Source of the DNA: Mucidula mucida
Lineage: Eukaryota > Basidiomycota > Agaricomycetes > Agaricales > Physalacriaceae
Direction: 5' to 3'
Length of the DNA: 64,000 nt
NCBI GenBank assembly: GCA_015501055.1
Contig: JADNYV010000045.1
Span: forward strand, 124,001 to 188,000
The notes under the pieces are model-generated. The model had not been told where the DNA came from and searched no databases. It saw nothing but the letters and a program-made list of their open reading frames with translations. Positions within the stretch are counted from its first letter, which is position 1. The number at the start of each line of letters is the position of its first letter. Positions 11,862 through 24,541 of the stretch are shown one piece after another. The translations under genes and the position numbers were made by a program.

Positions 11862-12679
11862 TAGTGCTGATCGTACAACCGGCTGGTCTCAAATTTTCAG
11901 TAAATCTTCGCCATTGCGCAGACATGTAACGATGTACGTGGATATTGTATTCTATGCTAGAAAGGAAAATTGCAATATTGTAACTGTTAAGTGTGGGACG
12001 GCTGAACCATGTCTCGTTCTAATCACAGTGGGGAAAGTTTTAGACTCGAGTTCTTGTCCTGCAGGTCAACAACACGCGGCTAAATAGGGTTACGCAGGCG
12101 TCACTCGGCATTGAAGCAATATTTTCGCAAAGTTTCGAACGAGATCGCATCAGGTGGCCATCACGGGGACACATGAATGACTGCTGAATGTGTTATCACG
12201 CTGTAGGACGTTACGAACGAAAACCAGGCACCGTGAGAAGGGACTGATTGAAGTAGGGCGTCCGGTGTCATTGCAAAGAAACTATGCAAGGGCATAGACT
12301 CGAAACCTGAATCGTGCTGCAGCGAACTTCAGCTTTTGACGCACCTAGGTTTGGATCAGCGCGCCGCTACGCTGTAAAGGTGGAACCAACCTGGCGGAAC
12401 CAAGGCGGGATGAGGCTGCGTGAAATCACGTGTCCGACCTGGTGTTCATTGTTGAAAGTGGTGGGCTCGGTATCGATACCGTTCAACGCGGGACGGTTTA
12501 CTAAGCCTGAAGTAGTAGAATCAACCCAGGTTATCATACCAAGAGGTTATCTACCGATGCATGACAGTCATGACACTCTGAGACTAAGGGTTCCTGGGGA
12601 TGCCAATCACTGGTGACCCACGGGAAGTTTACTGCGCCACCTAGCGCCACATCCCCAAAGGCTGGAAATCCAAAACGTT
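11862..12679. other. Intergenic, no gene seen
   Basis: Only unsupported short frames are present (for example 12314-12616 plus). It includes the 3' flank of the zinc-cluster gene and the tRNA 3' flank. Confidence 0.5.
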
Positions 12680-12752
12680 GGCCCGTATGGGGGTCGAACC
12701 CATGACCTTGGCGTTATTAGCACCACGCTCTAACCAACTGAGCTAACCGGCC
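12680..12752 (-). tRNA. tRNA-Ile (AAU anticodon)
   Basis: The minus strand folds as a full cloverleaf of 73 bases: acceptor GGCCGGT / ACGGGCC with one G-G mismatch at pair 5-68, D arm GCTC...GAGC, anticodon stem TGGTG/CGCCA with loop CTAATAA, and T arm ATGGG-TTCGACC-CCCAT. The loop gives anticodon AAT, which reads isoleucine ATT (and ATC after A34-to-inosine editing). There is no intron. The acceptor mismatch is, as I recall it, also found in vertebrate tRNA-Ile(AAU). Confidence 0.95.
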
Positions 12753-13477
12753 ATGATATTTAGAAGTAGTTGTCATACATACCCGTATTATGTAAGGTAT
12801 GCTTTTTCATTTTGCGTAGACATGGCTTCGTTCATTGCCCCGACGTATCCGCTGTCAAGGCTCTTGAGAATTTTGAGGCGAATGGTGAACCACTGGTGAT
12901 TGTCACCGCCGAATCTTGAATCTAACAAAATTTCAGTGGGTGCTTTCCTCCATCGTCACTTCAAGGTCTGTGTCAAGAACTCAATTAGTGCTAACCAGGA
13001 ATATGATTCAATTCGAGACCCCTGGGTTCTAGTGATAGGCCATGATGTAGCCGGACGATTGCGTATGTATATAGAAACGCTTCCCTGCACTCGCCGCCTG
13101 CTTTCCGATCGTGTTCGGACTTTGCGAGGAGTCCGCGGACTTGTTGCACGCACACTTGCCTTATTGGCTGAACCGAAACCCAAAAGCGCTGATCTGCGTA
13201 CGTATGCTTCCCTGTTCAAGCGTTCAAGCGGCAGTTTCCACGCAGCGAAGCAGAAACGCACGCGGGAGTTGCTGATCTGTATTTGGCCCAATGGCGTTGC
13301 TGCTTCACCGCGAACGGACAGGAGACCTTGCACTCTGACACCCATGTTCACAGTCGTCCATTCACTCAAGGTGTGTACTGATATATGATACCGTCTATTG
13401 AAGCTCTTCTCATACATCACGTCCTTCTCATCGATTGGTCACAGATACAATCTTCGAGTCTAACTCAGCGAAAATAA
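12753..13477. other. Intergenic, no supported gene
   Basis: Two long frames overlap on opposite strands (12900-13388 plus, 12956-13420 minus). Neither has a recognisable domain. The region probably contains the promoter of the following MFS gene. Confidence 0.45.
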
Positions 13478-15105
13478 ATGTTCGACCACGCTGTGATCAA
13501 AGAGACCATCCCCTCCCGCCTCAGGATGTTCGGAGCCACTGCGTCTTCACGTCGAGAAGGCGAAGAATATAAGCTCCCCAAGACCTCTTCCATGGTCATA
13601 ATCTTGACGGCTAATATGCTATTGCAGGTTTGTTTGACACTTGATTCCTAGGGTTCAACTGCTGAATTTCCTCTGCACAGGTTTCCTTCTTTATTATCGT
13701 CTCGTCGTCCAACGAGTATGCTAAGCATCTAGGTGGAGACTCGACGTTTTCTGGTATCGTTATTGGGATACCGACGGTATTTTCGGGTCTCGCCTTGATA
13801 CCCATGATGAAATTTGATCAAGGTGACTTCATTTCGTATGTATGAAAAATCTGACATATTGATACGTGGCGCAAAGGGCATTACAAGCTGCCACTTCATG
13901 TCAGCTGTGGTGCATCAATCGTTGGACACGTTTTATATGCATCAGCATACAAGGCCGACTTCCTTCATCTTATCCTCATTGGGAGAATCGTTAGCGGCCT
14001 CGCGTTTTCCATGTAGGTCTCCAGGGTTCATTGGAGTTAACGGGGCATTCATATGCGGCAGGTGGATGTATTGCAAACGCTATTGCTCAGACGGCCGCCT
14101 AGTTGGTATTCGGCAGCGCACAACACTTGCGGGCTGGCTTGTACTCGGTCAAGGTGTGAAATGGCATCTCTCAACGCCACCGTCGCTCACCCGCGAGGGA
14201 CAGGCATTGGGATGAGTGCTGGACCATTTTTCGGAGGTCTATTGACTAAAATTGGCTTTGCTGATGCATTCTTCAACGGATACACGAGTCCCGGCTGGAT
14301 AATGGCCGCTGTCTGGGTGGTGTTCTGGATATGCGTCTATACCTGGTTCGAAGACGTCTCCGAAATTCCCGATATCATCGTCGCAGACGTGATTGTTCTA
14401 GCGAAGAAAGGAGATTCCGTGGAATCACCGCCGCCAGGCTCCCCAGAACCACGACCGACCATGACACTCGCGCAGTGGGGTGTTGTTGTGTGTATGTGTT
14501 GGTTCGCAATGACATGCTTCTTTATCCTCGGTATGTCCAACATACTATCCTTCCTCCTCGCTAATACCTCACTCTTACAAGGTGCATGGGAATCAAACAT
14601 TCCTGTTTTTGGAGCCTCCGGAAAGCCGCTGCACTTCTCTCCTTTTGGCGCTGGTAATTTCATTGCGCTTGGAGGAATTACCACGTTTCCTTTCCTCATT
14701 GTGAACCTGCTATTGGCTCGCCGACTTCAAGACCGATACATCCTTCTCGCGGGTTCCGCTTTAGGGCTTACGGGACTCGTCATATTCGTTTCACTCCTTG
14801 CATCGAATCGTGTCAATTATGGCAGCATGTTCGTCTGCTGGTGGCTCATTGCGCTCGGCTTTAACTTGGCAAGTACGGTGACTGTCAGCTTGTTGAGTAA
14901 GCAGCTTCCGCAGGCATGGAACGGGCGGACATCACTTGCTATACAGTACAGCAACTACACAGGACGAGTGTCGGGCGCAATATGGGGAGGAAGTGGTCTG
15001 ACCGTTGGCATGTTAAACTACACCGGGCTAGAGATCGCCATCACAGGAGTTGGCGCAGTTCTATTTACGGTCTTGTGGAGGAACTTGAAAACGAAGACTG
15101 GATGA
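13478..15105 (+). CDS. MFS transporter (MFSD8/CLN7-like general substrate type)
   Basis: The start MFDHAVIKETIPSRLRMFG is followed by a loop and helix 1 (SSMVIILTANMLLQVSFFII), with the first intron inside that helix. Helix 2 region ADFLHLILIGRIVSGLAF leads to MYCKRYCSDGRLVGIRQRTT and the motif LVLGQGIGMSAGPFFGG, a feature of the family close to lysosomal/vacuolar MFSD8. A central acidic loop of about 60 residues (EDVSEIPDIIVADVI to EPRPTMT) splits the two six-helix halves. All introns are 47-60 nt and join in frame: Q|V, Q|GH, M|W, Q|G and L|GAW. The vacuolar location and substrate are inferred from family resemblance only. Confidence 0.85.
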
Positions 15106-15378
15106 TAACGATATACGCTCCTTGTTTACTTGTATGCCAGGTCATACCATATGATACCACCTTCTCACCAGCCGACGCTTCTGAAGTTTCGAGTCCTCAG
15201 TCGGAGCAGACCTCTTATAAGAAACCATCGCATAAAAGTTGCGTGTTCAGTCTCAAGGAACTGCTGCTTTTGCACGATGTCTATCCGGGCCACTACAGGG
15301 CCACTATGTGCATAATTTCGCGCACGTGGGAAGGAAATACCTGTGCCTTTCAGACTCCGACGATATACATGAACCATC

Positions 15379-17088
15379 ATGTCCTCGAGATGCTTTGATC
15401 AAGATGTAAGATTCTCCCCTTTGTAGACTTATAAGGACTGATTCGTTTAGGCCGTGAATCATCCAGATGCCCTTGTTGGTGATATAACTTCCCTTTCCCA
15501 TGAACTTAAACGCCTGGATACGGCCATCCTTCGTCGATATTCTCAAATCCAGTCTCTGCGTCAAATTCACAGGCAGAAAACGCGCAGACTGACCCGGCGG
15601 CTTCATGACTTGTGGAAACATCGGAAACATTATCGATGCGCCGTACAAGTGGCAATAGAAACGCGTCGAAGTCAACAACACCCTCCGCCTCCTTCCCCAG
15701 CCGATCCAGCTACCATATTACCATTTGAACTTCTCACAGAAGTCTTTCTTTACGCTGCTGCAGGCGAAGGGAGTTCTGCTTATGACGAGCTTGAAGTGGC
15801 CCAGAGCACACCATGGCTCCTCAGTTATGTATCGAGTCTCTGGCGCCAAGTCGCTATATCGTCTCCAGGAATTTGGTCCAACTTGGTGGTAGATGAGAGC
15901 GATGATAAGCTAGCACATTGGACGGAGGGACGTTTGGAGCTTCTCGACGTCTTCTTGGAACGCTCCAAAGCGCATCCCCTCCATGTTACGCACATGGCCG
16001 GCTTTGATACCGAGATATTTTTTCAGTCACTACAGCCTCGCGCTTCTCAGATCTACTCCCTTGAGCTCTCCATGCTGGAAAGCGCGGAAAACGCTTTAGC
16101 ATTGCACGAACTCGCCAGTACAGAACTGTCGGCCTTGCACACGTTATGTTTGACTGTGGAGGGCCCACTTTCTCATTCGTCGCGTAGATTGCAGGACAAT
16201 CGAACCTTCCCTCCTACTCCACCGACGGGCCGGCTTTTTAAACATTCCAAACACCTTTCGGAGGTGTCGCTGTATGGCGTTTCGCTCTCAGCATTTCCGC
16301 TGCCCCTTGAGCAGGTCACGACATACCATGGGGATGTCGTAACTTCGGAAGATTTCATTCTTCTCTTCGAAACGGCTACGAAATTGCGATGTGCCAATTT
16401 GACCTTGTATGCCCGCGTAGTCCACGATCGCGACATGATATATCATTCTTCCCTCGAAAGGCTATCGATCTTGAGCGATTATAACTGCTTCCAATACATT
16501 CGACTTCCCAAACTACGATCCTTCCTGGTTCAAACTCGATTTCCTATGGAAGAGCGACACCGCTGGGACAGATTTCTGTGCGACTCACCAGAACTCGAGA
16601 CCTTAGCCATCGACATTCATGACATCGATGGCGCCTGTTCCGACGATATCCTTTGGACCGTAGAAGGTTGCACGTCCGTCTTGACGACGCTTTCTGTCCG
16701 CGTCACAAGCCGGCAATCTGAATACCTCTACAATGCTCTAAATTATGATGGTGTCTCCTGTGCAGCCCCCAATCTCTTGAAGTTGTACATATGCGACGAA
16801 ACGTACACGTATCCTGCCGACATTATCAGAAGAGAGATACAAGTGACTGCGTTTTCTGAAAATCGATTGGTCCCGATGGTTCTCTCGAGAACCAGAGCAG
16901 TGGAGGGCGGTGTAGAGCGCTTGCGAAGCCTCGCTTTGAACGCGCCATACTCTTACACTTCTGAGTCTTTGAAGAAGACATTTCAAGAACTTCTTGACTT
17001 GCGCAAAGAAGGTCTCGACGTTGTAATTCACCAAGGATACAATCGGACAATGGTGATGGATGATAATTATGGTCTGCAATGGATATAA
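15379..17088 (+). CDS. F-box-like protein with coiled-coil N-terminus
   Basis: I place the start at a tiny first exon (15379-15405, nine codons, MSSRCFDQD) spliced over a 45-nt intron (gtaaga to gtttag) into AVNHPDALVGDITSL. The long second exon alone has no upstream ATG. Residues about 15-75 form a heptad-like basic helix (LKRLDTAILRRYSQIQSLRQ), then a proline linker. The F-box follows at about 100-150: ATILPFELLTEVFLYAA, then WRQVAISSPGIWSNLVV. This is the classical Agaricomycete F-box arrangement. The C-terminal 350 residues are irregular leucine-rich repeats. Likely an SCF adaptor with unknown target. Confidence 0.82.
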
Positions 17089-17562
17089 AAATGTTGGTCG
17101 TGAAAGGAGAATCTTCGTTAACATTCACTCGTGTTCCTTGGGCGCTAATTAGCTCGTGCATATTTCTTACACACACTCATACCATACGCTTCCTTGTACA
17201 CGCCTTTCAATAGGATAGAATCGCCCCTGGAAACATGAGCCAATTCGAATTCGCATTGAGATGGGTAGCCACGATGTTCTTGTCTTGAGACGAGAATCAA
17301 ACATGATTCCCCAGGCACGTCGTTCGCTAATCTTCTCAGAACCAACACTTTCGGTTCTGGCGCAACAAGATTAATTAGGGAAGCCCTTCTCGATGTATGC
17401 ATTGTATAAAGATGTACATTTAGATTTTAAATTCACTACGAACAGAACAGAAAACGAATGTCAAGACAGCACGTCATAATTTCGAAGAAAAAGAACAGCA
17501 GAACGAATAATGATAGGGCAAGACAAGACCCGTATGTGCAAGGGGCGAACAATATGTCTGGA
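17089..17562. other. Convergent intergenic region
   Basis: 3' flanks of the F-box and BTB genes. The minus frame 17145-17402 has no recognised domain. Confidence 0.4.
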
Positions 17563-18749
17563 CTATGCAAGGAGAGTTTCGCATGGGTCTTCTGACAAAG
17601 GGGAAAAAGAAGTCGAAAGTTCCGAAGAGGAAGAATGGATTGATGTCCATGACAAACACCGAGTAGCTCTATCCCTTCCTCGCGACAACGACTCGTCTTT
17701 CAGACTGGCGGTGGTCCCGACGTCTGTATCGGAATCGGAATCGGCGACATCCATCATGTCCTCATCGCTATCGCTAAAGGCCGTATCCGAGTCATCACTG
17801 TCACTTTCGCCGAGCGACGAGGAGTGGTCGTGATTGAGCCATTTCCCATACCACCGACCTAGGAAGACCTTGATATCACTGGGAAGACCTAGATACTCGA
17901 CATTACGCGCGATTCCCTCCCACTGGACTTGCCTCTTCTCGAGCGCGTCACTAATGAGGTCGGTGTCACCAAAATACATCCAGTGGATGAGAAGGGGTAA
18001 CGAGCTCGGGTCTGGAACCGGAAGAAACAGGACAGGATGGGATGGAGCGGACGATGGCATGAGGCGAGGGAGGCGATCTCGCGGGATGCTGTAGCTACCA
18101 GCTATCGTATGTACTGAGGTGCCGTCGAGGGCAGCGGAAGGATTTATGAGGTCAATGGGGGAAGCGTCGCTAAAGAGTGTGCATAGGAACTTGGAATGCG
18201 CAAAGAGGTAGTCTGTGTGTAGCTTTAAGACGTTATCAGCATGCGCTAACCAATCATAAACGGCACTATTCGCACCTTCATTGTGATCTGCCGCGTCCAG
18301 TTTGTGAAAGGTTCGCTGGCGCGCCGGGAAGACTTTTCGGAAGGAGCGAGAGGTGCGCATAGCTCGGTATCCGGAGTTAACGATGGGCGCTGTCCGTTGT
18401 GCGGAATAGGAATCACTGTGGAGAGGTTGAGTTGATACGTGTACAAGACACAGATTTACGCACATAGTGTACAATCTGCGGTTTCGGGATGATTCCAATA
18501 ACCAGGAGCCAAAGTGTGAAGTTGTTCAATAATGTACTCAACCGGCACGCCGGCGAGTGAAGGTGGGGGGAAGGAGCGGGGTTCAAAGGCTGGCATTGCT
18601 GACGCGGGGGGGATGGATGTGGTCGAGGGAATCCACGTAGTATGTATGGAGTTCAGAGGCTCGCCTGACCCGCGGCAGCATTCTCCGGACAGAGACTCCT
18701 CAGCCTGTTTAATACCCTGAAGAGGACCGGGACCATTTACAAAACACAT
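17563..18749 (-). CDS. BTB/POZ-like domain protein
   Basis: Three exons. Exon 1 starts MCFVNGPGPLQGIKQAEESL and carries a proline/serine-rich leader, then VEYIIEQLHTLAPGYWNHPE. Exon 2 continues ADCTLLIPIPHNGQRPSL. A 53-nt intron (gtgcga to cttaaag) joins ITMK to LHTDYLFAHSKFLCTLFSD. The blocks ADCTL and LHTDYLFAHSKFL are the beta-strand and dimer helix of a BTB fold, as in basidiomycete BTB proteins. The C-terminal 100 residues are very acidic and serine-rich, with runs of Ser-Asp repeats, suggesting phosphorylation by casein kinase 2 (inference). Function is unknown; a protein-protein adaptor is likely. Confidence 0.78.
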
Positions 18750-19890
18750 CGTCGAGCTAGTATGAAAAGAAGGACAGCCCAGAAAGGAGAGGTGGGTCCA
18801 ATGTAAGGGAATAGATATACAGACAAAAGAACGTATACCGTCCGTGCGGTCTTGTTGGACGAGTACACCGTACGGAGAGAAAAAGGCGAAGTCGGGTACC
18901 GAGGGGACGGCCGTGAAGTTTAGACAACAGGGTGCTGGCCGTTATATACCATCAGCATTTCAACATGCCAGACATGAGATCTAGTGAGATTCTAGTTCCG
19001 CTCGGGGGACCTGAATACGATCCGTATTCATGTTGACAAGATCGGAAATCCTAATTGTTTTCGGAGCGTTACCAAATTGGTGATGTTCCCCATCTTGCTT
19101 ATTGTCTTTCTGCCTCGCGGTCAACTCGCGGTTGCCGTGCTGCGACTGTTATTCGCTGCTGGGACATGACCTGGACAAACGGTGATCCGTGGCCGCCGTA
19201 TCGAGTAACCAACGCAGTTGGAATTGAGGGAGCTTGGTGGTGGAGGCAAGTGGCAAAGAGTATGCGCTTAGTCAGCATGGAAGACATTGACTTCGTCCAA
19301 ACTCTCCATCCATCTGCATCTTTGATTTCAAACATTGATGAGCGAGTTGGCTACACGCGCGGCCATGTCGCCGTTTTGATGCGAACACCAAAACTCCTGA
19401 AAAAGACAATTTCAGGAAACAATAAGCAGTGACGTGGTGTCTAAACATTATAGGGGACAGAAGTAATACACAAAGACGCGATGGTGCGAAGCATTGTTGG
19501 AAGGAAGTCAAGATCTCCCGAACAAGGCGCCTCTCGCGACCATGAGCTAGCACACTTCCTTTGGTAACAATAACGTTCAAACGAGGTCTCAAGATCGCAA
19601 CGAAACAACAAGGTGAAATACCGCTCAAATAGAGTGCGAGGTTGGTGCGAGTAAGTCTGGCGGATTTATCTCGTGTCTGTATTGGCGCGCGCGCGATTCG
19701 GCCCTTGAGAATCTTGTAGCTTTGCAAAAAAAGAAAACAAAAAGAGTGCAGGATCGATCTGACATTCAGAATCATCCAAGATCACGAGGCGGAGGAAAAG
19801 TCCGTCATCCGTCTCGACCGACTCTTAGGAACCGGACACAGTAAATCAAGAAAAATGTCAATCTCTGATTGGTGACACGCGGATCCCATC
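18750..19890. other. Intergenic, no supported gene
   Basis: Overlapping frames on both strands at 19055-19775 lack domains and good splice context. The 18880-18950 part probably holds the BTB promoter, with a tatatac element near 18945. Confidence 0.45.
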
Positions 19891-20849
19891 TCATGCATGG
19901 ATTGCAGACGTGAGATATTTGCCCACGACTTCAACATATCGTTCCCTCTCTTCCCAGTGCGGCACATGACTGGATTTCGCGAATTTCACCCACTTGACCT
20001 TGTCGATACCCCAAAAGAATGGTGCGCAGACTTCATCTGCCATGAAATCGTACTCGCCGTTGATTAAAAGGGTAGGAACGTGCTTCATAAGGTGAATATG
20101 GCTGGTAATATCCCAGCCAGATTCGAGTTGTGCAGGTCCGTTGCGCCTTTGAATGCTCATGAACATGGGCCTGAGAGCTAAGCTTTTGACTTACATCGCA
20201 TTCAAGACAGTCGGATCCTCTTTGACAAGCTGCAGTGCGTACGCAACCTCTTTGGGGAAGGGATGTACCCTACACGCGTGCCGGCGATAGTAGAACATAC
20301 TAGCTTCCTTATACTCTTTGGAGTTCGTGTTTCCTCCTGCTTCAGAATACCTCAAATTATCCTGCACATCGTCGGGAAGATGAGATCGCAACCGAGCGAT
20401 AGCATTATTGCGTAACTGTGCGCTTGCCAATCCATTCTGCAATACCAAACGACGGATGCCGTTAGGTTGCCGACGAATGATAAATTCTGCAGCCAGTGCA
20501 GCGCCCCATGAGTGGCCAATGAGGTCAAAGCATTCAGCGATACCAAAATAGGCAAGCAGGTTTTGGAGTTCATCGACGAAGAGGTCGTTAGTGAAGAACT
20601 CGATAGGTTTTTCGCGAAGGCGGGTAGATGCGCCACAGCCTACTTGATCGTAGAGGATGACAGGTACGCCATAGAGGTGTGTAAGGTCGGTAATTGGGAG
20701 CAGGTTGTTGTGAGCCATACCGGGTCCCCCGTGGAGAGCGACAACCGGGCTGGTGTGAGTGGCGCAGATGTCTCCAAAGACTTTGTAGAATGTTTCCAGA
20801 ACTTCGTCACCAACTTGAAGGGGATGTACCCACTCCTTGTCATCGACAT
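19891..20849 (-). CDS. Alpha/beta hydrolase, proline iminopeptidase-like (frameshift near start)
   Basis: Serine peptidase/hydrolase fold of the prolyl aminopeptidase family. Seen: oxyanion motif HGGPGMAHN, then YDQVGCGAS, nucleophile elbow GHSWGAALAAEF, catalytic-acid region LLINGEYDFMADE and catalytic His in SSHVPHWEERE. An intron at about 20153-20200 joins VLNAM to RNGPAQLESGWD. The main frame has no ATG upstream of HGGPG and hits a stop. The ATG at 20849 (MSMTRSGYIPF) is in another frame and resembles the usual N-terminus. One more base in the G4 run at 20820-20823 would join them. So the gene is either broken by one base or misread there. It is probably a cytosolic or secreted-lipid hydrolase; the substrate is unknown. 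Confidence 0.82.
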
Positions 20850-21540
20850 GTCATAAGTCTGACTGTAGGCTTGAACGTTAAGTGTGGTATTCAGAATACC
20901 ACTTGCCAGTGAGTTTGTTCCCGAAAGAATTACCGAACTAATGATGGAGGCCCTCCAGGAACGTCGTAAACAATTGCTTGCTTGCTCTCCCAATTCAGCT
21001 ATCAAGTAAGCCTTGCAGTCGTCTCCTTCACGGGCAAAAGCGTCTATTCAAGAGAAACGATAGATTCAGTGCGAACGTACTTCTGGCGTTATGACTGCTG
21101 GTCGATGGTGTCTAAATTTGAGGAATCACTTTCTAATTACGCGTTCTTTCAGTTGTTTGTGATGTTATGCCCCGCAGCTTTTGGGGAGGTGGGAGTTACT
21201 TGGAAGAAAAGGTACGGGCCGGAGTCACCCGGATGAGAAGTTTTGCTCATCCGGCCATCAAACCGTCATGGACTGCAACGACCACGAACTTATTGCTACT
21301 CACGTTCCTTCGTATTGCTACGAGCCTTGCAGATGCACCGAGATTACGCCACGCCCCGTTACTTAATATTAACGCCACCTTCCTCGTCGAATCCACTATC
21401 GATGGACACGACTAGCCAGTGACGAACAAAATGGCTTCTTGGGCGTCTAATGTCTGCGGCACGTGTAAACAGAAGAGTAATGCGTACAAAACGCCAGGAG
21501 CAGGCCGTTTGCCTCCCCAACTAGGTTTACATCAACCACC
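20850..21540. other. Divergent promoter region (hydrolase / dynamin)
   Basis: Frames at 21167-21415 and 20982-21236 are not supported by any motif. The region must contain both promoters. A direct or inverted pair around 21230-21260 (ccggatgag ... ctcatccgg) is a 9-base inverted repeat that could form a hairpin. Confidence 0.4.
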
Positions 21541-24339
21541 ATGTCTCCCACAGAAGTTCCCTCCTCTACGCCCGCCAACCCTCAAAGTGGCGAGTCTGTT
21601 GGTGTAGGGCTGTCCAATCCGGACATATCTCAGACCCGAAGGAACCTACTCGACTTGATTAATCGACTTCATAGCACAGGGTGAGATGCTCGTCGAATCT
21701 CTCAGCTCTAGGTCTAATGATGTCGTCCCAGAGCTCAAGTTGACATTGACCTCCCTCAAATAGCAGTTATAGGCTCTCAGAGCGCTGGAAAATCCTCCCT
21801 CATCGAATCCATCTCCGGAATAACGCTGCCCCGAGCTTCGGGAACATGCACTCGGTAGGTTCTCTTATGTGTACGCGTTTACTCACGAAACCGTTCCCAC
21901 AGGTGCCCAACAGAGTGCCGTCTCTCAAGGACCACCTCCGCCTCATGGGAGTGCAAAGTTTCGCTGCGATTCATCATGGACAATCGAGGGCAGACGCTTG
22001 GCCAGATTCGGAATGACGCTTTTGGTGGTCTCATTACAGACAAGAGCCAGGTCGAAGAACGCATAAGGCGCGCGCAGCGGGCTATTCTTAACCCGAACAT
22101 GCCTATGCGCGACTTTCTTGACGGGGATGATGAGGATCTCAGAGACAATGAGTTGACGTTCTCGACCAACTGTGTCTCATTACAGATTAGCGGTCCTGAT
22201 GTTGCGGACCTTTCTTTTTGTGATCTTCCAGGCAGGGACTCGTTGTTTCTCCTCACAAGGCGGGGCTGACTCCACTTAGGTCTCATTGCGAGTGTATCTT
22301 CTGGCGGTAAAGAGAGCGACATCAAGCTTGTCGAGGGTCTTGTCACGACGTACATCAGCAAGCCGAGCTGCGTCATTCTTCTGACCGTCGCTTGTGAAAG
22401 TCAGTATGTTCCCCTTCAACGCGACTGGTGCTTATTGTATGTCTATAGCCGATTTTGAGAACCAGGGCGCACATCACCTTGCCAAACGCTATGACCCTCA
22501 TGGACAACGAACGATCGGTAAGAGCGTTTCCTTGGTCGTAGCGCGAATCTTATCCATCAAGGCGTCCTCACCAAACCGGATCGTGTCCCCCAAGGCGACG
22601 AGGAAAAGTGGATTTCCTTCATAAAAAATGAACGCGAAGCGCTTGAAAATAACTGGTTCTGCGTCAAGCAGCCGTCGTCGGTCGATCTCAAAGCCCGCAT
22701 CACCTGGCAGGAGGCGCGCACTCGGGAAGACGATTGGTTCCGCTCGACCGCTCCCTGGTCCACTTTGGATCCCATGTATCAACGCTACCTCCGCACGTCC
22801 AACCTGGTGGAACGCCTTAGCACCATTCTGTCTGACCTCATTTCCAAGCGGTACGCCTTTCCGATTCCTTGTAGGCCCACGCTGATGACTCTGGGATCAG
22901 GCTGCCAAAGATCCAGACCGAACTCGAAGAGGCGATGAAAGCGACAAACGACAAGCTCGCGAAGCTGCCCAAGGAGCCCTCGAAGAACCCGCAGCTGGAA
23001 ATTTCAGAGCTGCTCAGCGCGTTCGTCGACGAGGTCAAGCTGCAGACGACGGGCGTGCCCAAGGCGGATGGTATCATGCAGCTTATCAGACCTGTCCAGG
23101 ACGCATTCCGTAGGGAGATACGTGCGACAGCGCCAGAGTTCCGACCGTTCTCCAGGAAACAAGCTCATGTGCACTCTCTACCGAGGCCGACGTTTCTGCG
23201 TAATGAAGATGGCGACAATGAAGGAGAGAGCAGCGATGACGCTAGCGTGGCCAGCGACGATTTCTATGGTGAGGAGGTGGTCGCTATCGAGCCCAATGCG
23301 ATATATGTCGATGAAGTGTTAAGCAGGGCTCGACAGTACGTCGTTTGCTCCTTCGTTTACGCTATGCTCTATCTAACATACGGTATAGTGCCCGTACGCG
23401 TGAGCTCCCGGGGCATTACCCATTTCTCGTCCAGGCATCCTTCATCTACACGTGCGTCGAGAAGTGGCATGCCCCGTCCAAGACGCTATGTCGCTCTGTC
23501 CACGCGCTCCTAGGCGAATACGTTCGCGCGATAGTGACACAGCACTTTGCCGAATACGGACAAAGCACATTAGAACATCGTGTACAGTGAGTCTGCATTC
23601 ATGCTTTCTGTCATCGTTTAACGCTACCCAGGACCATCATCCAAGAACACCTGAAATTGCGTCTTCGACAAGTCGAAGACAAGATCGACTGGTTATACGC
23701 AATTGAAGACCTCCCGTTTACACTCAACACGCATTACTTTGCCGACTATCGAGACAAGTTTTTCGCGTACTACAAGGGCGCCCGGCAGAGGACCGAAAAC
23801 GGCGATCTCACGACCAGGTTGAAGGATTATGTCCCTCCCACTAGTAACACAGGGGCGTTCGGGTCTCCGAACCGCGGGGCTGTCGCTGTTGCCAGTAACC
23901 CCATTGCTACGGCACTCGGCGCGCTTGCTGCGCTAGGCATTCATGGGGTGAGCGCGAACGATCTCTCCAAGCTTCTTCCTTCAGACCCAATGGAACCGGC
24001 GATCAACATCATGGCAGATGTTCGCGCATACTTCCAAGGTAACTATTAGTCCTCCTTGACTAGACGAGCACTAATGACTCTCGTGTCAGTGGCGTACAAG
24101 CGCTTTACGGATATCATCCCGCTCGCGGTGGATCACGATCTTGTTCGGGGCTCAGCCGCGATCTGCAGAAGACGCTCTCGGAGCGCTTGGGCATTTATGG
24201 GCCGAATGCTATGAGCATTTGCCGCGAGCTTGCGGAGGAGAATCCTCGTATCGCCAGTCGGCGCGAAGAGTTGCTTAATAAGATGGAGCGATTGCGTACC
24301 GCCAGCGAAGAGCTGTTGAACGTCGGGCTGAGAGCTTAG
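21541..24339 (+). CDS. Dynamin-like large GTPase (Mx/Vps1-related), with one frame break
   Basis: Mechanochemical GTPase of the dynamin superfamily, of the Mx-like type common in basidiomycetes. Start [19 protein letters not shown]1 is [16 protein letters not shown]; the G2 region is [18 protein letters not shown]3 is [14 protein letters not shown]4 is VLTKPDR. The stalk/middle region includes [21 protein letters not shown] helices and an acidic insert (about 60 residues). The GED-like C-terminus is [20 protein letters not shown], ending ELLNVGLRA. The intron after CDLPG begins with GC (22232-22279). The frame breaks at 24147-24150: four Gs where five would keep the frame from [10 protein letters not shown] into [13 protein letters not shown]. 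All other introns join in frame. No pleckstrin or proline-rich domain was seen. It probably remodels an internal membrane. Confidence 0.88.
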
Positions 24340-24541
24340 CTATGATCATTGTGTGGCCCCGCTTTAGCTAGTAGTTGCCTGTTCTATTTGAAAGTGTGAC
24401 TCGTTAATTGTCGCGACCGAAAACCCATCAATAACCTGGAATATATGTAAAAATGTCCTACTACAAACCCTATATACCCAAAGCCCAAAAAATCAAAGCG
24501 TGTATCAAAAGGTGTATGCTACATGAGTGCCAGTCCATTAC

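Noticed and set aside
12900..13420. Two long opposite-strand frames as a gene
   Set aside because: Both lack motifs and splice logic. They are mutually overlapping, so at most one could be real and neither is supported.
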